From CBDDFV01 sp965227335 (GTDB taxonomy: Bacteria; Planctomycetota; Phycisphaerae; Phycisphaerales; SM1A02), in NCBI GenBank assembly GCA_965227335.1, contig CBDDFV010000001.1, forward strand, positions 868,001 to 932,000: DNA of 64,000 nucleotides, read 5' to 3'. The notes beneath the pieces are model-generated. The model worked only from the letters and a program-made list of their open reading frames with translations. It searched no databases and was not told where the DNA came from. The position numbers and the translations under genes were made by a program. Shown piece after piece: positions 51,962 to 59,569 of this stretch (within the stretch, counting starts at the first letter, position 1; the number at the start of each line of letters is the position of its first letter).

Positions 51962-52125
51962 CGGACTCTCCTTCGTCTTCGATCTGAGTGAGCGACGCAC
52001 GGGGCGACGGATCAAGTCTCCGATTCACCCGCTTGTTTGTGGGAAGAGAATGCCCGTGATTTCACCCTGCGGGACGCCCCCGAACATCCACCCGAACAAA
52101 TCCCTCATTTTTCCGACCTTCCGTC

Positions 52126-52153
52126 TTGCACCCAAACAAACACAGAGTATCCT
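52126..52153 (+). promoter_or_regulatory. Candidate promoter upstream of the toroid-like gene
   Basis: TTGCAC (52126-52131), 16 nt, TATCCT (52148-52153) lies in the AT-richest 100 bp of the area, 226 nt before the predicted ATG. The long gap to the start codon weakens the assignment. Confidence 0.35.
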
Positions 52154-52378
52154 TGCACTCCCGAGACCCAAACATCACCCGATCGACGCCCAGGTGCGCC
52201 TCAGAGAGACCGGCTCTGGGGGACCGGCGGAGTGGCAGGTGGTGGGAGGACGGGGTGCGAGCGGTCGGATCGGATGCGCGGCCGGGGGGGCGTGCATTCG
52301 GGAGGACGGTGTCGCGGCGATCTGACGGACGACGTGTCGGACCAGATCGTGGATGGCGATCGCGAACGTGGGACGCGA

Positions 52379-53593
52379 ATGATGCTGACGCAGGACGCAA
52401 TCGGACGGTTGGCGACGAACGGAACAAGCGTGGGACTGGTGCTCCGGGTGCTGGAGAACGGGCGGCCCGTGGGCCCGAAGACGCGGGCGTATCTGACGCA
52501 CCGGGAGGCGGCGCCGGTCGCGGCGATCGGGCTCGCGGTGCAGCGGCTGCTGGAGTTGTCGCGGGGGGGCGGTGACCTTGCGATGGAACAGGGGACGGGA
52601 CCGGGTGGAGGAACCGGTCCAGGAAGGGAAGTGAGATCGGATGCGGGTCCGTCCCGGTTCGGCGGTGATGATGAAGCGGCGCCGACCGGCCGCGAGGCGA
52701 CGCGTCTGGTGGATCGCATGGCGGATGCGCTCCTCGCGCTGCAGCGCGAGGACGGATTGTTCGGGGAGTCGCCGGAAGCGCGGCGGGCGGCGGCGGGGTC
52801 ACGACGCGGTGCGTCACGAAGCGTCGGCTGGATGCGAGATCGCGGCGCAAATGGCGACGCGACGGCCGCGGAACGGGCCCGATCGCGCGGGCGACGCGGC
52901 GCACGTGATCAGCAGCGGTCTGGTCGACATGACTGTGATGGTGGGACCGCGTCGTCGAACGGGATCGTAACGCCTGCCTGGTCGGCGGAATCCCGAGCGT
53001 GGCGGCGTGACGGGCGGTCGGGGGTCGTCTCGACGGATCGCGCGACCGAGCGGCGGATCGGGCCCATGACCGATCACATGACCGATCACACGACCGATCA
53101 CGCGACGGATCATGCGAACAATCACGCGACCGGGCGCAGGATCGACCGGCGGAATGATCAGATGACGATGAGTGGTCCGGCGGCGAGGCCAGGAGGAGAG
53201 ACCTCGCCGGGGCGCGGCAGCGGCGGTGCGCCGTCCGCCGCGTCCGGACCGCTCGTCGCGGCTTCAGCCGTGGCCGTCCGGGCGCTTCTGGCGTACCGGG
53301 CCCACCAGGCTCGAACGGCGCGATGCGGGGCGCGGCCTCAGGCCCGTATCGACAACGCCATCGAGCGTGGCATGCTTGCCCTCGCCCGGCGTCAGACGCC
53401 CGACGGCCGGCTGAACCGCGACATCGTCGCCTCCGCCATCGTTCTCTGGCAACTCGGCCGCGAACCCGCCTTCATCGACGCCGGCGCCGACATCGATACG
53501 TTGCGCACCGCCGTCCGCCGCGAAGCCGCCCGACCGACCCAAACGACCGACGACGCCGCCGTCACGCCCGCGTTCGCGCGGCTGGCGGGATAA
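52379..53593 (+). CDS. Toroid-repeat-like protein with disordered middle, possibly frameshifted
   Basis: The open frame encodes 404 aa. Residues 1-62 (LTQDAIGRLATNGTSVG, LVLRVLENGRPVGPKTRAYL) and 108-130 (RLVDRMADALLALQREDGLFG) look like real protein, as do 290-385 (NAIERGMLALARRQTPDGRL, NRDIVASAIVLWQLG). Both ends carry helix plus DG-turn patterns of alpha/alpha-toroid proteins. Residues ~135-290 look random and include TDHMTDHTTDHATDHAN. Around 52800-52970 another plus-strand frame (DAVRHEASAGCEIAAQMA, AHVISSGLVDMTVMV) has the better third-position GC, so a frameshift near the GGC-rich run 52781-52798 is likely. No ribosome site is seen. Treat it as a probable decayed gene. Confidence 0.5.
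   Translation: MMLTQDAIGRLATNGTSVGLVLRVLENGRPVGPKTRAYLTHREAAPVAAIGLAVQRLLELSRGGGDLAMEQGTGPGGGTGPGREVRSDAGPSRFGGDDEAAPTGREATRLVDRMADALLALQREDGLFGESPEARRAAAGSRRGASRSVGWMRDRGANGDATAAERARSRGRRGARDQQRSGRHDCDGGTASSNGIVTPAWSAESRAWRRDGRSGVVSTDRATERRIGPMTDHMTDHTTDHATDHANNHATGRRIDRRNDQMTMSGPAARPGGETSPGRGSGGAPSAASGPLVAASAVAVRALLAYRAHQARTARCGARPQARIDNAIERGMLALARRQTPDGRLNRDIVASAIVLWQLGREPAFIDAGADIDTLRTAVRREAARPTQTTDDAAVTPAFARLAG
53066..53125 (+). repeat. Five 12-nt direct repeats
   Basis: Units atgaccgatcac, atgaccgatcac, acgaccgatcac, gcgacggatcat and gcgaacaatcac follow each other without gaps inside the preceding gene and encode a run of xTDH tetrapeptides. Divergence increases from the 5' to the 3' end. 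Confidence 0.85.
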
Positions 53594-53653
53594 GGGGGAG
53601 GCGCCGGGCGGTGGGGAAGAGGCGGAGAGCCGGAAGATCGGCGGGAGGGTGGG

Positions 53654-53793
53654 AGTGGAGAGTGGAAAGTGGAAAGTGGAAAGTGGAGAGTGGAGAGTGG
53701 AGAGTGGAGAGTGGGGAGTGGGGAGTGGGGAGTGGGGAGTGGGGAGTGGGGAGTGGAGGGTGGAGGGTGGTGAGTGGTGAGTGGGGAGTGGAC
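53654..53793. repeat. Array of twenty heptamers (agtggRR type)
   Basis: Twenty contiguous 7-nt units fill 140 nt exactly: one agtggag, three agtggaa, four agtggag, six agtgggg, then six diverging units ending agtggac at 53793. The plus strand is almost pure purine plus T at a fixed position, so slipped, triplex or G-quadruplex structures are possible. It lies between two convergent reading frames; no other feature was seen in 53594-53813. Confidence 0.9.
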
Positions 53794-53813
53794 GGCGGGG
53801 TGGGCGGCGCTGC

Positions 53814-54800
53814 TTACCAGTCGGCGAGATCGCCGGTCAGGGGCTCGATGAGGTCTTTCATGGTGACGAGCCCGGTTGGGAACTTCGAGCCGCGGGCCTG
53901 GACGATCGCCATCGGCCGCCGGTTCACCCGCAACTGCCGAAGAGCGTCGGAGACGGTCGTCTCCGGCGGGATGATGAAGGGCGTCTGCATGAGCGTCGTG
54001 GTCGGGGCTTCCGGTGCGAGCGCGGCGTCGAGCAGGGTGATCACGCCGACCACCCGCCCGCCCGGCGCGACGACCGGGACCCGGCTGAAATCCCGATGGC
54101 GGAAGCGTCGCTGGCGTTCCTCGATCGGCGTCTCGGTCGAGATCCAGTAGACCTTCGACCACGGCGCCATCTCCGCCGCGACCGTGCGGCTGCGCATCGC
54201 GAGTCCACGGTCGACGAGCGTGGTCTGCGACTCGGTGAGCACGCCGGCGTTGAGGCCTTCGCGCATGAGCGCGGCGACGCGTTGCCGGGGCGTGATCGCG
54301 TTCCCGCCGGCGTCGCCGAACGCCCGGACGAGCAGCGATCCGGCGCCCTGGACGAGGGGCGTCAGTCCGGTCCATGTGAGCAATCGGCGCACGACGCCGA
54401 GCACCCCCGCGCACCGGTAGGACCAGCTGTCGGTATGGTTCTGGAAGAGGTCCTTGGGCAGCGTCTCGCCGAACACGAACAAGAGAGGGATCAGCACCGC
54501 GGCGTTGACCACGAGGCTCTGCGTCTCGCTGAGTCCCTGGGCGGCGAGAATCGCGGCCAGCCCGTAGGTGCCGAGGTAGTTGGCGATGTTGTTGCCGACG
54601 AGGAGCGTGGCGAGGACGCGATTGGGGCGGGCGAGTTCGTTCTGCAGACGCATCGCCGCCCGCTCGCCGCGTTTCGCGCGGACGGTCAGCCGCACGGGGT
54701 TCACGGTGTAGAGGCCGGTTTCGAGACCGGAGAAGAACGCGCTGAGGCCGAGCCCGATCAGCGTCATGCCGAGGTAGAGTCCGAGTTCGGCGGCGCTCAT
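53814..54800 (-). CDS. CNNM-domain (DUF21) transporter with CBS-like region
   Basis: This 328-aa membrane protein has an N-terminal DUF21/CNNM domain with about four helices (LGLSAFFSGLETGLYTVNPVRL, LVGNNIANYLGTYGLAA, VFGETLPKDLFQNH). A cytoplasmic CBS-type region follows (~200-328: RHRDFSRVPVVAPGGRVVGVITLL, KFPTGLVTMKDLIEPLTGD). CNNM/CorC-family proteins transport or regulate Mg2+ (or other divalent cations). This one lacks the C-terminal CorC_HlyC domain. Its ATG overlaps the stop of the related upstream gene by 4 nt, so the pair probably forms a heteromer. Confidence 0.88.
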   Translation of the reverse strand: MSAAELGLYLGMTLIGLGLSAFFSGLETGLYTVNPVRLTVRAKRGERAAMRLQNELARPNRVLATLLVGNNIANYLGTYGLAAILAAQGLSETQSLVVNAAVLIPLLFVFGETLPKDLFQNHTDSWSYRCAGVLGVVRRLLTWTGLTPLVQGAGSLLVRAFGDAGGNAITPRQRVAALMREGLNAGVLTESQTTLVDRGLAMRSRTVAAEMAPWSKVYWISTETPIEERQRRFRHRDFSRVPVVAPGGRVVGVITLLDAALAPEAPTTTLMQTPFIIPPETTVSDALRQLRVNRRPMAIVQARGSKFPTGLVTMKDLIEPLTGDLADW

Positions 54801-56107
54801 GGGGAGGTCTCCGGAGCGTTGGTCCGGTCCGTCTGGTCGCCGGGTTCATCGCCGAGCAGCGTGACGATGACGGAGACGATGCGTGCGCGATCGAGCTTCT
54901 CCACGGCGAAGCGAACGTTGGCGAGGGTGACAGCGTCGCCGACGCGGGCGGCGCGTCCGAGACGTTCGAGGATGAGTCCGCCGAGGGTCGACGCCCGGGT
55001 GGAGAGCACGCTGCGGCCGAACACGCTCGCCCAGTCGTGGACGCCGAGATCACCGGGGGCGCGCCAGCGGTTCGGGCCGAGCTTGACCGCGGGCGGGTGC
55101 GCCTCATCGGTCGAGCCCGTGATGTCGCCGACGATCTCCTCCACGATGTCCTCGAGGGCGAGGATCCCCGCCGTGCCGCCGTACTCGTCGACGACGATGG
55201 CGAGCTGCACGCCGGAATCGCGGAAGTGATCGAGCAGTTTGTCGAGTGTGGCCGACTCCGGCACGAAACAGGGGGGGGTGACGTGGGCGAGGAGGGGCGT
55301 CTGCTCGCCGCGCTCGTCGAGCAGGTAGCGTTTGCAGTGGAGGATGCCCAGGATGTCGTCGAGGCTGCCGCGATAGACCGGGGCCTTGGTGCGCCGGGTC
55401 TCGCGCGCCATCTCGACCACTTCCTCGCGTCGTGCGGTCCACGGGAGGGCGTCGAGCCGGACGCGGGGGGTCATGACGTCGCGGACCTTGAGCGAGCTGA
55501 AGTTGACGACATCCTCGAGGAGCTTCTGCTCGTCGCGGGCGATCACGCCTTCCGTGCCGGAGACGTCCAGCAGGGCCGTCAGTTCGTCCGCCCCCAGCGC
55601 GGGCGGCGTCGCGCTCGGGGCGGTGAGCCGGGCGAGCGGAGCGACTACCGCGAGATCGAGCACCACCCGCAGCGGTCCGATCGCCCGGTGCAGGACGAGC
55701 AGGGGCGGTCCGGTCACGGACGCGAACCGCTGACGAAACGTGTTCGCCGTGACTTTCGGGAGCACTTCGCCGGCGAGCACGATGAGCAGGAGCGACAGCA
55801 GACTCAGCCCGAGCCCCGCCGCGACGCCCGCCTCCGCCTTGAGCACGAGCATCGAACTCAGGACGAAGAACACGACGTTGACCGTCATGTTGCCGAGCAG
55901 GATCGTGATCAGCAGCATCCGCCGCTCGGCGAGCAGGGTCTCGATCGCGCGGGAGGCGAACGGCGCGCGTCGACGCACCATCATGCGTTCGTTCGCGCTC
56001 ATGCCGAACAACGCCGTCTCCGACCCGGAGAAGAAGCCGCTGGCGATCAGCAGGGGCGGGAGCGCGGCGAGCATCAGATATTCAGGCACATCCCAGCCGG
56101 GAATCAC
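54797..56107 (-). CDS. CNNM/CBS/CorC_HlyC transporter (HlyC/CorC family)
   Basis: This 436-aa full-length CorC-type protein has a CNNM domain (GFFSGSETALFGMSANERMM, LLGNMTVNVVFFVLSS, LAGEVLPKVTANTFRQRF), a tandem CBS pair (VRDVMTPRVRLDALPW through IVVDEYGGTAGILALEDIVEEIVGDI, the family signature), and a C-terminal CorC_HlyC FAD-like domain (NRWRAPGDLGVHDW...). Divalent-cation export in the inner membrane is the expected role. It starts at GTG 56107 with GGAGAG 6 nt upstream. It is coupled to the shorter paralogue downstream by an ATGA overlap and follows cstA by 64 nt. Confidence 0.92.
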   Translation of the reverse strand: MIPGWDVPEYLMLAALPPLLIASGFFSGSETALFGMSANERMMVRRRAPFASRAIETLLAERRMLLITILLGNMTVNVVFFVLSSMLVLKAEAGVAAGLGLSLLSLLLIVLAGEVLPKVTANTFRQRFASVTGPPLLVLHRAIGPLRVVLDLAVVAPLARLTAPSATPPALGADELTALLDVSGTEGVIARDEQKLLEDVVNFSSLKVRDVMTPRVRLDALPWTARREEVVEMARETRRTKAPVYRGSLDDILGILHCKRYLLDERGEQTPLLAHVTPPCFVPESATLDKLLDHFRDSGVQLAIVVDEYGGTAGILALEDIVEEIVGDITGSTDEAHPPAVKLGPNRWRAPGDLGVHDWASVFGRSVLSTRASTLGGLILERLGRAARVGDAVTLANVRFAVEKLDRARIVSVIVTLLGDEPGDQTDRTNAPETSP

Positions 56108-56171
56108 AGCGCACTCTCCGACGGACGTCGATCCGCGCGTCCGCTGACGTCGATTGTACGGACTCCCGACG

Positions 56172-57920
56172 TCAACGCGTCACGGTCGCCGCCGCGCTCC
56201 GGATCCGCACCGCCGCCGTCAGCACGAAACCGCCCGCGAGGAGAAGCAGGAAGCTCCCTGATCCGACCATGATCGCCCGCGGTCCTGCGGCGAGCGAGTC
56301 ATCGATGACTTTCGCGTAGACCTGGTGTCCGAGGGCGGCCATCGCGGTGATGGTCATGAGGACGGCCGGAATCGCGACGAACCAGATGGTTTTGCCGCGT
56401 CGGAGCAGCCAGACCGTCACGGTGGTCAGCGTCAGTGCGCCGATCAGCTGGTTCCCCGCTCCGAAGAACGGCCACAACGCCTGGGCCGCCGCCTCCGAGA
56501 ACACGAACACGAGCATCAGGCCGACGGTGCACGCGGTGTTGAAGCCATGGGAGCGGATCAGTCCCGGGGCGTCCTCGCCGAGCAGCGCGACCCACAGCTC
56601 CTCGAAGAGGAACCGGCCGAGCCGCACCGCGGTGTCGAGCGTCGTGACGAGAAACCCCTCGATCACGAGGATGCCGAGCACGCACCCGATCGGCAGGGGG
56701 ATCCCGAGATGGGCGAAAGTGCGTCCGCACCCGAGGGCGAACGTCTGAATCGCACCCGCCGGCGCGTTCAGGTTGGCGGTGTAGTCGGCGGCGGTCAGCT
56801 GTCCCGCCACCGCCGCGAGCACGAGCAGGGCGAGCAGGCTCTCAAGGATCATCGCGTTGTAGCCGACGCGTCGGCAGTCGCTCTCCCGCGGGATCTGCTT
56901 CACGGTCGTGCCGGTCGCGACGAGGCTGTGGAACCCGCTGATGGCGCCGCACGCGATCGTGATGAACATGATCGGCCACACCGGCCCCATCCGCGCGGCG
57001 CCCGCTTCCACCGACGACGCCGGCAACTGCATGACGTCCCCGCCGAACCCGGCGAGACAGACGCCGATCAGCAGGAGCGCGACGCCGCCGTAGAGGATTT
57101 GCACGTTCATGAAGTCGCGCGGCTGGAGGACGACCCACACCGGAATCCAGCACGCGATGAAGACGTAGATCGTCAGGACGATCTTCCACGTGTCCGGGGT
57201 GAGCTGGACGGGCGCGACGAAGCCGATCAGCACCCCCGCCGCGCACACCAGCGCGGCCAGCCCGAACGCGAGGCGCACGTCGAGCCGGCGCCGGTGGATC
57301 AGCCAGCCGAGCAACGGCGCTGCGAGCGTCATGACGATCACCGAGGTTGTCGCCACCCCGCCGACGACGACGCGGCTGCCGTCCGCATTCAGCCGGAGCG
57401 GCGAGTTCTCCGCGGTCACGCCGAGCAGTTCGAGCGGATAGCTGCTGGTCAGCGCGCCGGCGGAGAAGTTCAGGAAGATCGCATTGACGACGGAGAGCAC
57501 GATAAGCAGGAAGGTGACGAAGAGGAGGTAGCCGAACTTGCCGAGCTCCCGCCGCGCAATCTCCGCAATCGTCTGTCCGCCTTCGCGCACCGACACGATC
57601 ATCGACGACATGTCGTGCATGGCGCCGTAGAAGATCCCGCCGATGACGATCCACAGCCACGCCCAGCCCCACCCGTAGGCGAGGGCGAGGATCGGACCGA
57701 CGATCGGGCCCGCCCCCGCGATTGACGCGAAGTGGTGCGCGAAGACGACGGCGGTGGGGGAGCGGACGAAGTCGTGTCCGTCGGCGCGATCGGAGGCGGG
57801 CGTGGGGCGTGCGTCGTCGACGCCGAAGACGCGCTGGATCCAGAAGGGATAGATCCGGCTGGCGAGGACGAGGAGGATCGCCCCCGCCCCGACGACCAGA
57901 ATGACGTTGTTCCACGCCAC
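56172..57920 (-). CDS. cstA: Carbon starvation protein A (peptide/pyruvate permease family)
   Basis: This 582-aa polytopic permease has the CstA opening RIYPFWIQRVFGVDDARPTPA, then DFVRSPTAVVFAHHFASIAGAGPIVGPILA, GGIFYGAMHDMSSMIVSVREGGQTI, and SGFHSLVATGTTVKQI, all conserved. E. coli CstA and BtsT import peptides or pyruvate under carbon limitation. This protein belongs to the shorter group (~580-600 aa). It starts at GTG 57920, 12 nt after the TPR gene, and sits in a minus-strand operon ending in the two CNNM genes. Confidence 0.94.
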   Translation of the reverse strand: MAWNNVILVVGAGAILLVLASRIYPFWIQRVFGVDDARPTPASDRADGHDFVRSPTAVVFAHHFASIAGAGPIVGPILALAYGWGWAWLWIVIGGIFYGAMHDMSSMIVSVREGGQTIAEIARRELGKFGYLLFVTFLLIVLSVVNAIFLNFSAGALTSSYPLELLGVTAENSPLRLNADGSRVVVGGVATTSVIVMTLAAPLLGWLIHRRRLDVRLAFGLAALVCAAGVLIGFVAPVQLTPDTWKIVLTIYVFIACWIPVWVVLQPRDFMNVQILYGGVALLLIGVCLAGFGGDVMQLPASSVEAGAARMGPVWPIMFITIACGAISGFHSLVATGTTVKQIPRESDCRRVGYNAMILESLLALLVLAAVAGQLTAADYTANLNAPAGAIQTFALGCGRTFAHLGIPLPIGCVLGILVIEGFLVTTLDTAVRLGRFLFEELWVALLGEDAPGLIRSHGFNTACTVGLMLVFVFSEAAAQALWPFFGAGNQLIGALTLTTVTVWLLRRGKTIWFVAIPAVLMTITAMAALGHQVYAKVIDDSLAAGPRAIMVGSGSFLLLLAGGFVLTAAVRIRSAAATVTR

Positions 57921-57932
57921 CGCCGCGCTCCG

Positions 57933-58952
57933 TCAGCCGCCGTTCTCGTCGGTCTTCGGGGGCGGCACGGTGTAGTGCATGTCGCGTTCGACGACCCAGG
58001 TCGCGCCGCCGTCGTCGGTGCGCTCGTCGGACCGCCGCACGCCGCCCCGGCGCAGCGGCCGGATCACGGTGCGTACATCGTCGATGACGCCGTCGGGATT
58101 GGTGCGTCGGCCCTGGAAGGTCCAGGCGAGATCACGGAAGACGCCGGGGGCGCGGGTGACGGCGCCGTCGCCTCGCACCGCGACCATCCGCCACGCCTCC
58201 GTGGCGGGTTCGTACCACCAGATTGTCGTTTCCCGCGCCGGTTCGCCGTCGTACCGGATGTGCCGGTGCTCGACGAGCACGCCGTGGGTGCGCGATTCGA
58301 CCTGGGCGTCGCCGAGTTCACGTCCGCCTTCTCCCGTCAGCCGCCAGCCGCCGAGCAGAAACAGGAGCCGCTCCTGCGGTCCCGCCCCGACGTGCGGATT
58401 CCGCCGGATCACCGACGGCCCCTCCGGCGAACGCATGAGCGGATGCGGCTTCACGAGCGCGGCGAACCGTTCGTCCCCGCGGATGTTGTTCAGATCCGGA
58501 TCGTTCTTGAACGCGCCGAAGTTATCGAAGCCGGCCTCCCGCGCCTTCCGCAGCCACGCCAGCGCCTTGTCCGTCTTTCCCTTGACCGAGTAGACGCACG
58601 CGACGTTGTACCGACCGATCGCGGCGGTCGCCTCGAACTCCGCGGCCATGAGATGAGCGGGGAGCGCTTCGTCGAGCCGACCGTCCGCGTGCAACGCGTA
58701 ACCGAGCAGCGCCCACGCTTCCGGGCGCTCCGGCGTCGCCTGCACTACCGCGCGGGCCGCGTCCGCCGCGTCCGCCCAGCGCGACTGGGCGAGCAGCATG
58801 CCGACTTCCTCCATCGGGTCCGGCGCGGGGGCGGAGGTCGGCGCATCGGGCTGACTCGCGGCCGGCCCCCCGTCGGTCTGGGCGGACGCCAGTCCGGCGG
58901 CGGCCAGCAGCAGGACGCTCGCGGCGGCGGCCGGGAATCGACGATGGAACAT
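57933..58952 (-). CDS. Exported TPR-repeat protein, unknown function
   Basis: This 339-aa protein has a signal peptide (MFHRRFPAAAASVLLLAAAG, cleavage near ASA|QT). After a Pro/Ala linker, residues ~50-165 hold tetratricopeptide repeats (WALLGYALHADGRLDEALPA, NVACVYSVKGKTDKALAWLRKA). The C-terminal part (~190-330) is a beta-rich domain similar in pattern to DUF1579/lipocalin-like proteins (LLFLLGGWRLTGEGG, TIWWYEPATEAWRMV). AGGAG precedes the ATG. It is followed by cstA after 12 nt, so a role linked to nutrient uptake is possible but not shown. Confidence 0.78.
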   Translation of the reverse strand: MFHRRFPAAAASVLLLAAAGLASAQTDGGPAASQPDAPTSAPAPDPMEEVGMLLAQSRWADAADAARAVVQATPERPEAWALLGYALHADGRLDEALPAHLMAAEFEATAAIGRYNVACVYSVKGKTDKALAWLRKAREAGFDNFGAFKNDPDLNNIRGDERFAALVKPHPLMRSPEGPSVIRRNPHVGAGPQERLLFLLGGWRLTGEGGRELGDAQVESRTHGVLVEHRHIRYDGEPARETTIWWYEPATEAWRMVAVRGDGAVTRAPGVFRDLAWTFQGRRTNPDGVIDDVRTVIRPLRRGGVRRSDERTDDGGATWVVERDMHYTVPPPKTDENGG

Positions 58953-59041
58953 GATCGGATCTCCTGTGGGGTCGGGGCGAGGCGTCGTCAAGGGTACTCG
59001 ATCCGACCCGCCGGCGATCGTCCTGATCCGACGCCCGGGCG

Positions 59042-59569
59042 TCAATCCGCGAAGAGCGTCCCCTGTCCGCCGGTGAGCCGTCGCATGATCGTCGCGTGAT
59101 CCTGCACGACGCCCGTTTCGTCGATGTGGCCGACCGTCACGCCGACGGCTTCGAGCGCCGGGGCGATGAGCTTCGTGCGGTGACACGTTTCCGGCCGCGC
59201 TTCCGCGCACATCAGTGCGACGCGGACCGCCTGACGGTCCGCGTCGACCAGCCGCGCGATCGCCTCGTTGAACGCGGGGGCGGCGCGGATTCGTTCGTAG
59301 TCGGCCTGGCCGTCGTCGGTCTGCAGGGCGGGATCGTCCGGCATGCCGCCGACCGCATGGCCGAGGAACAGGTACCGCACGCCGCGAGCCGGCAGCCAGC
59401 GCTCCAGGGCGTGTTTCGTGAAGTCCGGCGCGATGCGCGAGTACGGGGCGGATCGGACATCGACGAGCACGTCGACGTCGTACTGCTCCAGCAGCGCCAC
59501 GAAGTCGTCGGGATCCCGTCGCCCGTACCCGATCGTCAGGATCCGCGGGAGGTCACGCGCCGTCGTCAT
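59042..59569 (-). CDS. DUF488 family protein
   Basis: This 175-aa protein has all family landmarks: TIGYGRRDPDDFVALLEQYDVDVLVDVRSAPYSR, RGVRYLFLGHAVGGMP, VALMCAEARPETCHRTKLIA. The Cys/His residues in CAEARPETCHR are conserved in DUF488; biochemical function is unassigned. It is a cytoplasmic protein. Its 5' end overlaps the beta-lactamase-fold gene by 17 nt, indicating co-expression. Confidence 0.9.
   Translation of the reverse strand: MTTARDLPRILTIGYGRRDPDDFVALLEQYDVDVLVDVRSAPYSRIAPDFTKHALERWLPARGVRYLFLGHAVGGMPDDPALQTDDGQADYERIRAAPAFNEAIARLVDADRQAVRVALMCAEARPETCHRTKLIAPALEAVGVTVGHIDETGVVQDHATIMRRLTGGQGTLFAD

Noticed and set aside
49514..51991. An 825-codon plus-strand frame opposite pyrC and the pseudopilin-like gene
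   Set aside because: Composition is Arg/His/Val-rich with no recognisable motif, while both minus-strand genes have strong family signatures.
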